Notes under the pieces: model-generated
Seen by the model: only the letters and a program-made list of their open reading frames with translations
Database searches by the model: none
What the model was told of the DNA's origin: nothing
Made by a program: the position numbers and the translations under genes
Assembly (NCBI RefSeq): GCF_037975245.1
Contig: NC_092569.1
Coordinates: forward strand, 17,589,501-17,653,500
Length of the DNA: 64,000 bases
Origin: Apostichopus japonicus
Lineage: Eukaryota > Echinodermata > Holothuroidea > Aspidochirotida > Stichopodidae
Direction of reading: 5' to 3'
Shown here: positions 33,406-55,600 of the stretch, piece after piece
Layout of the letters: each line of letters starts with the position of its first letter
Position numbering within the stretch: position 1 is the first letter of the stretch

Positions 33406-35192
33406 GAGAGAGAGGGGTTTGTGTTATTTTAGGCTTGTACGTTTGCAATGCGATTGAAACTCACCTTAAAGGAAAAAATAATCACAAGATGATGAAACCT
33501 TTCGTTCTTGCATCATCAATGGACACAATGGACGCAGACTTCTTACTAGCTTTCAATCAGAATCTATTGATACTTTACCTTTAAATTAAACTCGCTATTC
33601 ATTCACATGGTATTGTATAACTGTTGAGGAGGATGGTAGGGTGGGGGTAGCATGATTCCATTTGAAACTGTTTTAATATCCAGCTCATCCTCACCGCAGG
33701 TTGCGCAACTGCGATTAATAAATCATGTAGTTGGTATTAAGTTGAATTCTAATTTTCTAAGATTTTAAGAGTGAACGGAGCAACTTCAATGACTATATTA
33801 CCACCTACGAAGTAAATCTCTACCCTTCCCTAGCCTATTCTGCATTTCAACTGCTCATATTTGGAAATGATAACCATTGACAGTAACCTAGTTTATATTT
33901 TTATGTTCCAATGGCTTCTTGTTTAATCCTTTGACTGCCTAGCAATGTTTCTTCCATTCAAATTTTGTGTTGTTAAATTGTAGTTGTTAACAAAGTAATT
34001 GAAGATTACAACGCACTTTACCTTTGCAATGTCGCCCTTCTCGTCCTCGGATGGACCAATGACAAGAGCCCAAATCGACGTCAGTCTGTTACATCAGGGA
34101 GTAGTTATGAACAACTCCCTGGTTACATTGAACCGATACATAAGGCCGATCAGGCAGATAACGATGCATCATTTTAATAGGTGGATACCCAATTCATTTT
34201 CTAGCCTCTGGCTACACTATACTGCATATTGATAACACGCGACACCCTTATTTTACTCATGGAAAGCCCTCCTTTTATTGCCAAGACTAACGACTACAAC
34301 TTTACAAATATCAATCGATTCATGTCTCTGATAAATCTAAGGTTGGTATTAAAAGGCATGAAAGTAAAAGACCGGTATTTCGTATTGTTGCTTAGCTATT
34401 ACTAAACAATATTTTAATGTATAAATGGATCTCCATCCCTACTGTTGAATGGAATGACGATACGTAAGACTTTTGCTTATCTTCAGATCTCAACAGGGCT
34501 AACAAGAAAAATCCCGAAAGAGGAATCGCTAATATAAAACAAACTATTTTGTTTACAGTAATGTTTAGTGTTCCGTTACGTCTCGAATCTCCGAAAGGAA
34601 TATTTATGGAATACTGGCATACAGCGCGAGGCACACTCAGAAATTGCACATGATAACCACGATTCATTGTACACTATCATACCATTCATACTTCCAAAGT
34701 ATCTTCTTTAGCATCTTGCCGACTTCGTAATCAGTATCGACAACACCTTCCTTATTCTATCAAATTACATTCATCATCTCACTTGAGATCAAATTCTCAT
34801 CTGCCTCAATATTATATGTTATTAGTATTATTAGTATTCCTAATTTCGTAGCAGTAATAATTGTAAGGCAATAATTATTTACAATAAATAAACATGATAC
34901 ATTATGTCTTTTGCACCATATACTGGCCGTAACTTGTCTCCCGAGAAAATACCATGAACTTGTTCGGATGAAGTGGTTTACATTATAGCACATAGATAAA
35001 ATTGTTTGATGGGTGCTATTTGGTAATGTAGCCTGATTCTTGCGACCCGTGCACACTTTCAGCGTAATGGCAATCTCGTTTACAAACTAAATTTTAACAT
35101 ACCGTATCTTCAGGAGGACGTAAACATTTTCGTGAAGAAATAGAACGTTGAAGTATTTAAATTTTGATTTCATGCTGATGGCGTACAGACCG

Positions 35193-35477
35193 AATTCTAA
35201 AGTATTGCGATAAGCACATGGAACCTGTAAACCAACGTATCGAAGAGACCACAAAGACATTCCCCTATTACTTGTACAATTACCATAGGGATTTCTACAA
35301 ACAAGGAGTACGGCTGTCGATCAATGTTGAAAGAATTCTAAAGTATTGCGATAAACAGATGGAACCTGTAAAACCACCGAATCGAAGAGACCACAAAGAC
35401 ATTCCCCTACTACTTGTACAATTACCATAGGGATTTCTACAAATAAGGAGTACGGCTATCAATCAACGTTGAAAGAA
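35193..35477. repeat. 142-bp tandem repeat, 2 copies (unit B)
   Basis: Copies begin at 35193 and 35334. Same repeat as at 22171-22741 with two copies fewer. Confidence 0.93.
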
Positions 35478-37432
35478 TTGTCGTGACTTTCAAAGAGCAA
35501 TGGTCATCAAATGACGTGAATTTGCTCCTCCAACTTAGAACTAAACCTACAAATATAAACTACACCTATTGATGACTTTGTCGTGACGATGGTCACAGGT
35601 GTGAAATCACTGAGTTCGAAAGTCCATATTTATGTTAGTTATAAAATACGTCCTTGAACACTACACAGTTCTCAAACTAACATTTTAAACTTGACGTGAA
35701 ATTTAGACATGTGTGGTATCTCCGTCAGTACAGCTTAACAACTACATTTGTCCTAAATAAATGCATGATTTTTATTCTTGATAAATTAACATGCATCTCG
35801 CAAATTAATTAACGGTCTAACCGCCATGTTGCTTAAAAAAATAATGGTTTATGTTGGTAAAAAAAGGTTGATGATGCCATAAAGAGTAGAGGATGAACTT
35901 CAACAATGATCCATCCAGAATCGATCTTTATAAACGAAACTGAACAATGTCACGTCACCAAAGATATTGGATATTTCTGCACGCCGAGGATAAAACTAAC
36001 GAGCAAATGGAGACCAGTTCCTCGATCCAGCAAGAATCACGACGATTTGCCGCCTTAAACAAAGTAGATTTTAACACCAAACTAAAGTTCTGTATTCTGG
36101 AAGTACCAATTAGGCACCTCCACCTCAAATATTCCGTTTCGTCTCGAATCTCCAAAAGGAATATATGTGGAATACGGGGATTCGGCGAAAGGCACACTCA
36201 GACAATAACGGAGCGATAATGTATTCACCTATAGATGTATACAGCTTTACTACTTCTCCGAGGCTTAAGGCCAAAGCCAAGTCCCTCTAACTACAAGACC
36301 CTTAACAATAGTATTTTACAGCATTGAATAATTAAATACTTTCATTCATTCATAAGAACCAAAAGTATGAAAGTAACACTGTAAACTCTCAGTTTATGGT
36401 CTATCGAAGAACATGCCATCCTTATCATTTTAAGTGACAATTAAAATCATGACGTTTGCAAAGGTTTTTGTTAAGACTTTTCCTACGGTATTTTCACCTT
36501 TAAAGATTCGCTATATGTGTTACATTGATCAGGAAAATCCAATACATATGTTATTGCAAGAATAAAGAAAGCTGAAAGAATATATACCTTTATTTTCACT
36601 GCATTGCAGTCAAAAGTATCTTTATCATCTGTATCCTTCAATTTGTTGTCGTAATTTTCATATTAAACTCAACTACTAGTATGCGCATTGCTTGGATATT
36701 TTTGCTATTCTTTAACATGAGATTTACACAAAGGACGCAACCATCTTACGATCTTTCAACAAAAATGTATTTACACTTTACTTTCTAGCACAATAAATGT
36801 GTTCTTCACTCCCATGATATTGCTTACAGGGGAAAGCAGTATATAAGGGTCGGGGAGGGGGATGCACATAGGGAGTTTGGGGCTTGATGGCGGTGTAATA
36901 TCCAGCTCATCCTTTCCGCAAGTTGCAAAACTGCGTAGAATATGTAAATCTGTAGGTGGCCTTGAGCTTTTGAAATATCCACCACATCAGAAACTAAGAG
37001 AAGAAGTTCACACTGGCTACCCATGTTACCATTATTAAGCTTCTCCTTTTATCGTCAAGACTACAGACTAGGAAGAAATAATATTTCAGTGCGATCATGC
37101 TGTCGAATAAACGAAGCATCTGTATAGCGTTATAAACTTAGTATCGACGAAGGAATAGGAAAGTGAAAATAATATCTTATTTGTTGTGGCAAAAAAATCT
37201 TGAATAACATGTATCAATTTTTCAATTGAAATGTCACATTTTTTTTTGTATATTTGGTGATTGAACAAGAACCAAGTGAGAGAGATTTTGGCCTATTCCG
37301 TTTTGTAAGGTACAATGAAATTTATCTAACAGATTATGATAGATATCAAACGCTTATTATTATAAATTTTACTTCGTTAAGGAGTTTACCTTTTCTTTCA
37401 CAATGATAGAGTTAACATGTTCTATTTGATGT

Positions 37433-37538
37433 ACGGTTGTCATTGGAACTCATCTACATAATTAGAACATATAGCTATCATATTGAAAGTATATAGTATT
37501 GCACATGATGGAACTTTACCTTTACGGTTGTTAGGGAA
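37433..37538 (+). promoter_or_regulatory. FREP4 upstream conserved block
   Basis: ACGGTTGTC at 37433 and ACGGTTGTTAGGGAA at 37524-37538, 91 bp apart; the second is 134 bp before the start codon, the same geometry as FREP3. Confidence 0.5.
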
Positions 37539-37657
37539 TGATCATCTATCCCAGTATGTCATTCACAAGACACCTCTATGGGGGAAAATTTGAGATTGAA
37601 TATCACTTTCTCTTGAGCTCTCGACCTGAAAACATCAGCCCAGAACAAGTCGGCAAG

Positions 37658-44609
<6,952 letters not shown>

Positions 44610-46960
44610 AGAAGAAAAGAAAAAGGTCAACACAGCTGTATGAAGATCGAAATAACATGGAAGCAACTAAAAAGCCAGATACTTTGGTGAACATGATTTC
44701 TGAATTTGACGTCATAGCTCATTTTCGAGAATAAACGTGGATGCAAAAGCCTTCATCGATGGTTCTTAAATTTAGGTCTACTCTCCATAACGAAGTCCAA
44801 ATATATGTGTGTTTCATAACAACAATTCTTTTAGTTTGCTTAATTTCTAAACAAAATCATGCTGACTATTTAATAAAGATAATAAACTTGTATCGTAAAT
44901 TCATAGAAGATATTCTTCTTGTTATGTTTTGAAAGTAGACTACCCTATTAAAAACAAATCATCCCTTTGTAATTGACATCAGATGATGGCTTTGAGGGAG
45001 GGTTATTTTAGGCTTGTACGTTTTCAATGCGATTGAAACTCACCTTGAAGAAAAAGATTTATAACTAGATGATGAAACCTTGCCGTTCTTGCATCATCAA
45101 TGGACGCAATAGACGCAAACATCATACGAGCTTTCAATCACAATATATTGATAACTTAACTATCAATTAAACTTTTATTCATTCCCACGGTATCGTATAA
45201 CCGCTGATTGAAGGTGGTAGGAGTGGAGTAGCATTGTTTTCTCTTGAGAGTGATTTAATATCCAGCTCATCCTTACCGCAGATTTGCGCAACAGCGATTA
45301 ATTAATCATGTAGTTGGTATTGAGTTGGATTTTAATTTTCTAAGATATTAAGAGTGAACGGAGCGACTTCAATAACTATATTACCGCATACGAAGTAAAT
45401 ATCTACCCTTCCCTAACCTATTCTGCATTTCAACTGCTCATATTTGGAAATGATAACCATTGACAGTAACCTAGTTTATATTTTTATGTTCCAAATCGTT
45501 TGACTGCCTAACAATGTTTCTTCCATTCAAATTTTATGTTGTCAAATTGTAGTTGTTAACAAAGTAATTGAAGATTACAACGCACTTTACCTTTGCAATG
45601 TCGCCCTTTTCGTCCTCGGATAGACCAATGACAATCGACGTCAGTCTGTTACATCAGGGAGTAGTTATGAACAACTCCCTGGTTATATTGAACCGATACA
45701 TAAGGCCGATCAGGCAGATAACGATGCATCATTTTAATAGGTGGATACCCAATTCATTTTCTAGCCTCTGGCTACACTATACAGGATATTGATAACACGC
45801 GACACCCTTATTTTACTCCTAGAAAGCCCTCCTTTGATTGCCAAGACTAATGACTACAACTTCACAAATATCAATCGATTCATGTCTCTGATAAATCTTA
45901 GGTTGGTATTAAAAGGCATAAAAGTAAAAGGACGGTATTTCATATTGTTGCTTAGCTATTAGTAAACAATATTTTAATGTATAAATGGATCTCCATCTCT
46001 ACTGTTGAAAGGAATGACGACACGTCAGACTTTTGCCCATCTTTAGATCTCAACAGGGCTAACAACAAAACTCCCGAAAAGAGGAATCGCTATAGTATAA
46101 TACAAACTATTTTGTTTACAGTAATGTTTAGTGTTCCGTTACGTCTCGAATCTCCGAAAGGAATATTTATGGAATACTGGCATACGGCGCGAGGCACACT
46201 CAGAAATTGCACATGATAACCACGATTCATTGTACACTATCAGTACCATTCATATTTCCAAAGTATCTCCTTTAGCATCTTGCCGACTTCGTAATCAGTA
46301 TCGACAATACCTTCCTTATTCTATTAAATTACATTTATCTTCTCACTTGAGATCAGATTCTCATTTGCCTCAATAATATTCGCGTAACATTTCAAATACT
46401 CACTAAGAAAACATATTATATACTGGTACTAGAACAAACGATCTTCGACAGACTTCTGAGATTCAAACCTACCTACGTATGTCTTTTTTCTTAACAGGAC
46501 ACGTGCAAGTATTCCTAATTTCGTAGTAGTAATAATTGTAAGGCAATAATTATTTACAATAAATAAACATGATACATTCTGTCTTTTGCACCATATACTG
46601 GCCGTAACTTGTCTCCCGAGAAAATACCATGAATTTGTTCCGAGAAGTGATTTACAGTATAGTGCATAGATAAATTTGTTTGATGGGTTCTAGTTGGTAA
46701 TGTAACCTGATTCTAGCGACAAATGCACACTTTCAGCGTAATGGCAATCTCGTTTACAAACTAAATTTTAACATACCGGATCTTCAGGATGACGTAAAAA
46801 TTTTACATAAAATGTTACATAAACATTTTACATGAATTATACATACGCTAAACATGGTTAACTAGTAGGAAGATAATATGTTAGTTGTTTTCCAGATTCG
46901 TGAAGAAATAGAACGTTGAAGTATTTAAAGTTTGATTTCTTACTGATGACGTATAGACCG

Positions 46961-47380
46961 AATTCTAAAGTATTGCGATAAACAAATGGACCTGTAAACC
47001 ACCGTATCGAAGAGTCCACAAAGACATTCCTCTACTACTTGTACAATTACCATTGAGATTTCTACAAACAAGGAGTACGGCTGTCGATCAACGTTGAAAG
47101 AATTCTAAAGTATTGCGATAAACAAATGGAACCAGTAAAACCACCGTATCGAAGAGACCACTAAGACATTTTCCTACTACTTGTACAATTACCATAGGGA
47201 TTTCTACAAGAAAAGGAGTACGGCTATCGATCAACGTTGGAAGAATTCTAAAGTATTGCGATAAACAAATGGGACCTGTAAACCAGCGTATCAAAGAGAC
47301 CACAAGGACATTACCCTACTACTTGTACAATTACCATAAGGATTTCTACAAATAATGAGTACAACGTTGAAAGAATTGTC
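46961..47380. repeat. 142-bp tandem repeat, 3 copies (unit C)
   Basis: Copies begin at 46961, 47101 and 47244. Same repeat family as in units A and B. Confidence 0.93.
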
Positions 47381-47785
47381 GTGACTTTCAAAAAGCAATG
47401 GTCTTTAAATGACGTGAATTTGCTCCTCCAACTTACAACTAAACCTACAAATATAAACTTTACCGATTGATGACTTTGTCGTGACGATGGTCACAGGTGT
47501 GAAATCACTGAGTTCGAAAGTCCATATTTATGTTAGTTATAAAATACGTCCTTGAACACTAAACATTTTTAAACTTGACGTAAAATTTAGCCATGTGTGA
47601 TATCTCCGTCAGTACAGCTTAACAACTACATTTGTCCTAAGTAAATGCATGATATTTATTCTTGATAAATTAACATTCATATCGCAAATTAATTAACGGT
47701 CTAACCGCCATGTTAGTAAACAAATAATGGTATCTGTTGGTAAAAAAAAGGTTGATGATGCTATAAAAAGTAGAGGATGAACTTC

Positions 47786-47906
47786 GGTTCCAGATCTGAT
47801 ATAGTTGGCAAGGAGTCACAAGGATGAGGGACGTCCGGTTTGTTGTCATTGAACTATAGGCCATCATCTCGGCTAGTGCTTGTCGTTCACTAAAGTCACT
47901 CCGATA
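47786..47906. other. 121-bp unit-C-specific segment
   Basis: Between ACTTC and AACAATGATCC, which are contiguous in units A and B. No inverted ends, target duplication or RNA gene motif recognised. It is either an insertion in C or ancestral sequence deleted from the A/B parent. Confidence 0.6.
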
Positions 47907-49394
47907 AACAATGATCCATCCAGAATCGATCTTTATGAACAAAACTGAACAATGTCACGTCACCAAAGATAATGGATAATTCTGCACGCCGAGGATAGAA
48001 CTAACGAGCAAATGGAGACCAGTTCCTTGATCCAGCAAGAATCACGATGATTTGCCGCTTTAAACAAAGTAGATTTTAACATCAAACTAAATTTCTGTAT
48101 TCTGGAAATACCAACTAGGCATATCCACCTCAAATATTCCGTTTCGTCTCGAATCTCCAAAAGAAGTTTATGTGGAATACGGGGATACAGCGAAAGGCAC
48201 ACACAGACAATAACGGAGTGATAATGTATTCATCTAAAAGCCAAAGCCAAGTCCCTCTAACTACAAAACCCGTAACAATAGTATTTTACAGCATTGAATA
48301 ATTAAATACATTCATTCATTCATAAGAACCAAAAGTATGAAAGTAACATTGTAAACTCTCAGTTTATGGCCTATCGAAAACCACGCCATCCTTACCAATT
48401 TCAGTGACAATTAAAATCATGACGTTTGCAAAGGTATTTTTACTTTTAAAGATTCGCTACATGTGTTACATTGATCAGGAAACTCCAATACATATGTTAT
48501 TGCAAGAATTAAGAAAGCTAAAAGAATATATACCTTCATTTTCACTGCATGGCCTTCAAAAGTATCTTAATCACCTGCATTCTACATTCTACATGTTTTT
48601 GTCGTAATTTTCATAAAAAAAAAAACCATAAAAAAGTAAACTACTAGTATGTGCATTGCAGGGAAATTTCTACTATTCTTTAACATGAGATTGACACAAA
48701 AGACGCAATCATCTTACGATCTTTCAGCAAAAATGTAGTTAGACTTTCCTTTCTAGCACAATAAATGTGTTCTTCACTCCCATGGTATTACAGGGGAAAG
48801 CAGTAGCAAAGGGTGGGGATGTCAATAGAGTGTTAGGGGTTATGAGGGTGGTGTAATATCCAGCTCATCTTTTCCGCAAGTTGCGAAACTGCGTAGAAAT
48901 GTATATTTGTAGGTGGCTTGAGTCTTCGAAATATCCACCACATCAGGAATAAAGAGAAGAACTTCACGCTGGCTATCCATGTTACCATTATAAAGCTTCT
49001 CCTTTTATCGTCAAGACTAAAGACTAGAAGGGATGAAATAATATTTCAGTGCGATCATGCTGCCGAATATACGAGGCATCTTCATAGCGTTATAAAATTA
49101 GTATCGACGGAGGAATAGGAAAGTTAAAATAATATCTTATTTGTTGTGGGAAACAAATTATTAATAACATGTATTAATTTTTCAAATGAAATGTCACATG
49201 AATTTTTTTTCATATTTGACGATTGAACAAGAACCTAGTGAAAGAGGTTAAGGCCTATTCTGTTTTGTAAGGTACAATAAAATGTATGCAATAGATTATG
49301 ATATATATTAAACGCTTATTATTTTAAATTTTACTTCGTTAATGAGTTTACCTTTTCTTTCACAATGATATGGTTAACATGTTCTATTTGATGT

Positions 49395-49500
49395 ACGGTT
49401 GTTATTGGAACTCATCTACATAACTAGAACATACAGCTATCATATTAAAAGTATATGGTATTGCACATGATGGAACTTAACCTTTACGGTTGTTAGGGAA
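49395..49500 (+). promoter_or_regulatory. FREP5 upstream conserved block
   Basis: ACGGTTGTT at 49395 and ACGGTTGTTAGGGAA at 49486-49500, again 91 bp apart; the second is 131 bp before the start codon. Confidence 0.5.
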
Positions 49501-49616
49501 TGATCATCTATCCCAGTGTGTCATTCACAAGACACCTCTATGGGGGAAAATTTGAGATTGAATATCACTTCTTCTAGAGCTCTCAACCTGAAAACAGCCC
49601 AGAACAACTCGGCAAG

Positions 49617-52600
49617 ATGCATCTTTTTATTTCATTCTGTATTTTCGGAGCTTTTGTCTCAAGTCTCCAAGTGTCAGGAAACACAATGGTAAGTTTCTTA
49701 TCTGTTCATTTCATAGAATGCTTCATTTTGTATTGAAACTTTAACTATTTTACCAAACGTTAAATTGTTGTTGTCATGATGTGATAGAAACTGAGTGATT
49801 TAGATTTTTAAGTTGTATAAATTGCCGTCCGTCCTTACTGTTTTTTTTTTTCTGCAATGCATTCGTTTTAATTTTATTTCCAAACTGTTAACATTTTCTG
49901 GTAGTTGAGTTAATTAACGAACAACTGAACAAACTTAAAGAAAGTTAAACGTTTTTTTTTTAACTGTCTGATGAATCTCGATCGATTGATAGTTACAACT
50001 CATTGGGGAATAATTTATCTGAAGACTCAATTCGGATTTAATTTTCTGGTGGTACATTATGTTTTTAGTTCAGGAAGGTCGCATCATGAACGATGGTGTT
50101 AAAGGGATAAAACCTCAAAGGACCTAAAGTGAATGTAAAACATGAGTCAACTAGTGGAGCGTTACAGTTGATAGTTGATGTTACAGTTATGTGTGTAATC
50201 GAATTATGGCTCAGATTGAGCATCCGAAAATTACAAACAATCATGTTGGGTAGACTTTAAACCAGATTGTGTAATGTAGCGGTTTAAACCGTTCCATCAC
50301 GTTCGTTTTTTCAACAATTCATACTAACCTTAAGACTAGTAGCACAAACTGATCGGAGGGAAAAATTTTGAAGACCAGATCAATTCATGGTTGTTACAAC
50401 ATGTACTAATAACCGAAACAAACATTACCGTTCTTGCAAACGTAAAAGCTTTACCTATAGAGAAGAACATCGTTGACACTTAATATAGTGTTCTTCTAAA
50501 TACATTTTATAATTTATTTATCAGTTTAAAAGAAATACTTCTCTCTTTGAAATATATGTATCGCCTTTCTTTAAATTATAAAATAAAATATTTTACTCGG
50601 TGGCACATATTATTAGTAAAAAATTTATGTATATAATGTCTAATATCTAAAACATTTTCGAATAATATCGGCTGTTTCCTTTCAATTAGCTTTGTAAATT
50701 TCACAACAATATTACAAAACTTCATTCAGTACCTTCGCAAAATAATCAAAATATACTTAATCGTCTCATGTTGCGATGTATTACTTGCAAGAGGATTTTT
50801 AAAATATAATATTTTACTCGATGACACATATTATTAGTAAAAAATATATCTATACAATGTCTCATATCTAAAACAATTTTCGAAAAGTAGCAGATACTTC
50901 CTCCAAATTAGCTTTGTAAATTTCACAACAATGTAATAAAACTTTATTCAGTACCTTATCAAAATAATTTAAATTACATTTAAACTTAAACAGATTTGTT
51001 TAATTTATGTCTCATGTTGCGATGTATTACTTGTAAGAAGAATTTTAAGTAAAATTAAAATCATTGGCAATCAAACACGTGGTTGATATAATATTTTCTA
51101 AGTTATGAAAACGTATGATGCGATAGTAACATTAAATTCAACTAATCGAGGTCGTTTGTGTAACCACGCATTAACGTTGACATGGAACTTGATTGTATCT
51201 CTTATATTTTTTAGATTAAAGTTGCACGTTAACTCTGTCTGTATGATAACGTTATATCCTTTGAATTTACATTTGGCCAGTAGGTTTTCCTTCTAAACAT
51301 TATCTTTCATTTGTCATTAACTCTCTATGATCTTTGCATCGTGTGCCAATACGATCCTGTAAACTTTCAATCTTTAACGAAACTATATGAAGCAAAATAT
51401 GTTGTCTACTAAACAGAATTACATCTGATTTAACGTCTCCTTAAAGATTTTAAGAGTATTACAAATCTCCCAAAATAGAGCTTAATATAGTATTTAGATT
51501 TATTTTTCTTCGAAACATGACTCACAACGTCCCAAAAGCTTTACGAATCTTAACTAACTTTAATTCAAAATGAACAATTGATAAGCAATGGTAACAATGG
51601 CAATGGTATCGATTACCAATATTATCAATACTATGAAGAATTACAAGTTTTAGTTTTATTTTTAGTTTGGTTTTGTTCGATATTCCATCAAATTTATTTG
51701 AATTTTTGTGCCGCTTTATGTGCAAAATATTAAGGGCAACTGACATTAGGTCCCATTATAGTTGTCTGCTAATTGAGTTTTACTCACCCCCCCCCCTTAA
51801 TTTATAGTAAACACATGTACTGGACCTATATATCTTAATAAGCCAAATACGTGGTATTATAGATTGCTATTACAGTCGTGATTTTGCTTAGTTGTAAGAA
51901 AAATAAAAAAGACTGAACTTTAAAACTTTAACGTACTTGGCTTTATTGTTTATAATTGTCGTTATCTTCAACTGAAGCTTTAGCTTTGAAGAATAACGTA
52001 CGAATTTGCTATTTTCGTTGAATTGTATTTAGTTGTACTATCTTTCCTGTTAGCTAACTATACACAAAGGTCGAATATTTCCCATACCATTATTTTGTTT
52101 TTCTGAAAGATATCCGTTGTTTAGATTAAACTTTACTGAATGTGTATCAGTTTTCAATCATCCGTTGAAAGAAATAACGTTTGTAAAGATCGCTGACGTT
52201 CACATATTTTTAATATTATTCTTTCTGAAGTGACAAGTGAATTCTTGTTATACTGAGAAACATAATAATAGGTCATGTTGTAAAAAAAAAAAACACAACT
52301 TCGAATTTATTAAGATTCAAGTGAAATAATAATGAGCACGATGCAATTTGTCCCGTGAAGTTATGTTTCCTCCTTAATTTATGATGGTTCTTCTGTAAAA
52401 GATATCATTTTTATTTTTATTCTCTCACACATTTTGTTCCATATTGCATGAAAGCCAAGAAAGTTGCAAAAAGGGAGCTTCTCATAGTCTCATATTGAAG
52501 CTGCATCTATAGATCTCTGTAACAATTCAAGATATATAGTTCACAAGTATAATCGGCGTTTGCGAAGCTGTTAGGACACTCAGTCTACATGGGAGCAGCT

Positions 52601-55600
52601 CAAAATTTAGTAGAGATCAGTATATATTTGATTTGTCTTGGCTTCATAACAACCTTGTTTTCATTTAATACGACAATACTTGCGTCTTGTTTGGTCAAAA
52701 TATGATATTGAAGTTAAGTTTTCCCTTGTATGTGCTAATTTGATACCTTGTATTTAACAAACTTTCTGCAATTAATTTTGACAATTTTGAAGTGAAAGTC
52801 ACATATCTATGTAGGCAATTTTGATCCATTAATCAAAATTTCATCATTCAAATGGTGAGGGTAAGAGTCGAAGATTTTAAAATTCTTTTCGAATGATTTG
52901 ATATTTGTTAAATCAAGCTTATCGAGTTTATTAATTACTCTCTAATTAAATTAAATTTGGTATCAAAAATGATGATGATGTCCTTGTTTATTATTTTAAG
53001 ACTTACTTGCTGATTACGTTTAAAAGTGTTGTAAAAGAAAATGCATTTTTTTTATTTGATTGCCTTGCGACCGTTGTTATTTTAATCATCGCTTGACTGT
53101 GTAATATTTTCTCTACATTACAGGACATGGAGAGAAATGAAGGTTTCTCAAGGAATAAGAGAAGTACTAATTCAGGTAAGAAGGAGAATTTATTTCACTG
53201 TGTTAATTACCAATTAACTACAAAACTAATAAATTGTAGATTTTACTGGGGTGCAAGTAGTAGCCTTTTTTTTGCATCAATGGGAGTGAAGTACGGACAC
53301 AGGCAGAGTTACCGGTGAATTTTTATCAACAGAGTATGAAAACAATTACTCATGTTGGAGAAGAAAAAAATGTATAAACCTGTCAAGAAATAACAACGTT
53401 TAACTATTTGTTGCACTTTCACAGATGCTTCTTACTTTTTCTATCAACAACCTGACTACCCTCGAGATTGTAAGGAAGTCTTTGAACAATGTGACGGGGA
53501 ATCTTCAGACGGGGTCTACCTCATACAACCTGATGGATACCTTGAACCATTTCCTGTGTACTGTAACAACACTGTAGATGGTGGCAATTGGATGGTATGG
53601 CTTAAAATATGTCTTTATTAGCCTCCCAGCTTACGCAGGCGACTCTAAAACTACACATTAATCAGTGTCTATCCATTGAATTCGCCGTGGAAAACTTTCG
53701 TTTATTATCAGTGTATGTTGACAAATTATATATACCTGCAAAAGAGAGCAACTTAGTAGTTACGATGACTATGATTTATACAGTTCAATGTGAACGTACT
53801 TTAAACAACAATAAAAACTCGTGATGCTTAATATTAAAACATGTTCTTGATACATACAGGTTATACAGCGACGCATGGACGGTAGTGTCGAATTCGACCG
53901 TGACTGGGAGGATTACAAAAACGGTTTTGGCTTTCCACATCGTGATTTATGGCTGGGTAATGAGAAACTAGCTTACATTACAAATCAGAAAGACTACGAA
54001 ATAAGATTTGACTTTGTGTCAAAGAGCGGTGATCCACATTTCGCTAAGTACAACCTTTTCCGTGTAAGCGATGAAGGAACTTTGTACAGGCTGGTGGATG
54101 TTGGAGACTACGACTCGACAAGTACACTAAGTAAGTCTACACAAGTGTCAATGGAAATTAGATATGTCTGTTTAACACACACAAAAATATTGTTAAATGA
54201 ACAAAACAAAAAAAGAGAAAATAGATACGACTAACAATTGGTTAAAACAGACTACAGTATTTAAATATATAGTTTAAGTATCGATACCAAGGTTCTTCTT
54301 CAATACCTGGCATTGGCATAGTAAATATCAACAAAAAGAACGGGATGGTTAAGTTTGGTTTGGAGATTTCAACATTATATTTCATTAAAACAGTGATTTA
54401 CTGACCACATAATACAAAACCGGAAAGTTAGGATCACATGCACGGGTCAAAAAATGCAACAAAATATAACATCATCATGCCTTCCTTGATGGATTATGAC
54501 AGGTCGGAAAATGTTTTTGGGGATATCGCATTTCTTTTATGAATTTTATAAGAATGAACCGTCAAACATTACATGACAGGTATTTGTGTATGTGGTTAAC
54601 TTTATCCATTCAAAACGTTTACTGCCATCAGTATTAAATAATATCAGATTCAGAGCACACAATACTACACAGAATATGGTATATTTAGAAATAATCCAAT
54701 AGTTGAACGTGGCTGGGACCTTATTCAGTCTAACTGAATCTTTAACATTTGTTTGCTTGCTTTGTTTTCTTTGTTTGCTTGTTTGCTTGTCTTATACGTT
54801 TCTCGTTATGAATAGAGAATGTCAGTATCACCAGTATTTCTGTCACAACATTTTATTAATTATGTATCATTGCTCGAAGGTACATGGTTAGTCAAGGTTC
54901 AAGGTCGTTAACTTTGGTAGCATTTCTAAAGATGTGGTTAAAGAACACGGAGACGTTTAGTTCATACAAGTACAAGTATTGTGATGATCAATGTACAACG
55001 CTATTAAACTAGTCATAAAACAGAACATACTAACTGAAAAAAATGTTGCCATTTGACATTGAACGTCCTTACTTTTTGTCTTCATAAAACTTGAATATGA
55101 ACATATTAAATGAAAAAAAATATATAAAATTCTTGTTGGAAAATTTGCGGTACTGAGAGACACTTTGCTGCCGTATTACTGTTACAGGAGGAGAGGAAAG
55201 GTTGCATTTTATAACCTGTATTGGCTTTGCTCGAATTTTAATATCGGACAATAACTACCAAACAGTTACACTTGTATTACTTAGATCATTATTTACACTC
55301 TAACTTTATTGGGAAACATTTAATCACACACTGGGTATGTAGAAATCCAAACAAAATTGGATAAAACCATTTACCCAAAGTAAGTAAAATGCCAAAAAAT
55401 AAGTACACATTATATCCAACCAAACATATGTGTAAACGTTTTCCCCAAAACATAGGCTTTTGGTTTTACCTTTTCTTGGTAGAATGTAAAACAATGAAGA
55501 GTTGTCGTACCTGAATTGGTCTAATAATCTTTTCTCTTCTTTGTACTTCATGACAGGTTACGATGCTTTAACTTACAACAAAGGAATGGCTTTCACAACA

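Larger units (their letters stand above)
26300..37570 (+). repeat. Array unit B (complete), carries FREP3
   Basis: Full ~11.3-kb tandem unit: promoter, FREP3, then 3' flank modules (P, hairpin, R, 142-bp repeat, R, P) up to the FREP4 promoter. Boundaries are set at the conserved promoter for convenience; the true junction cannot be fixed from one window. It has the LINE tail (33037-33405) but lacks the L2 insertion of unit A. Confidence 0.85.
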
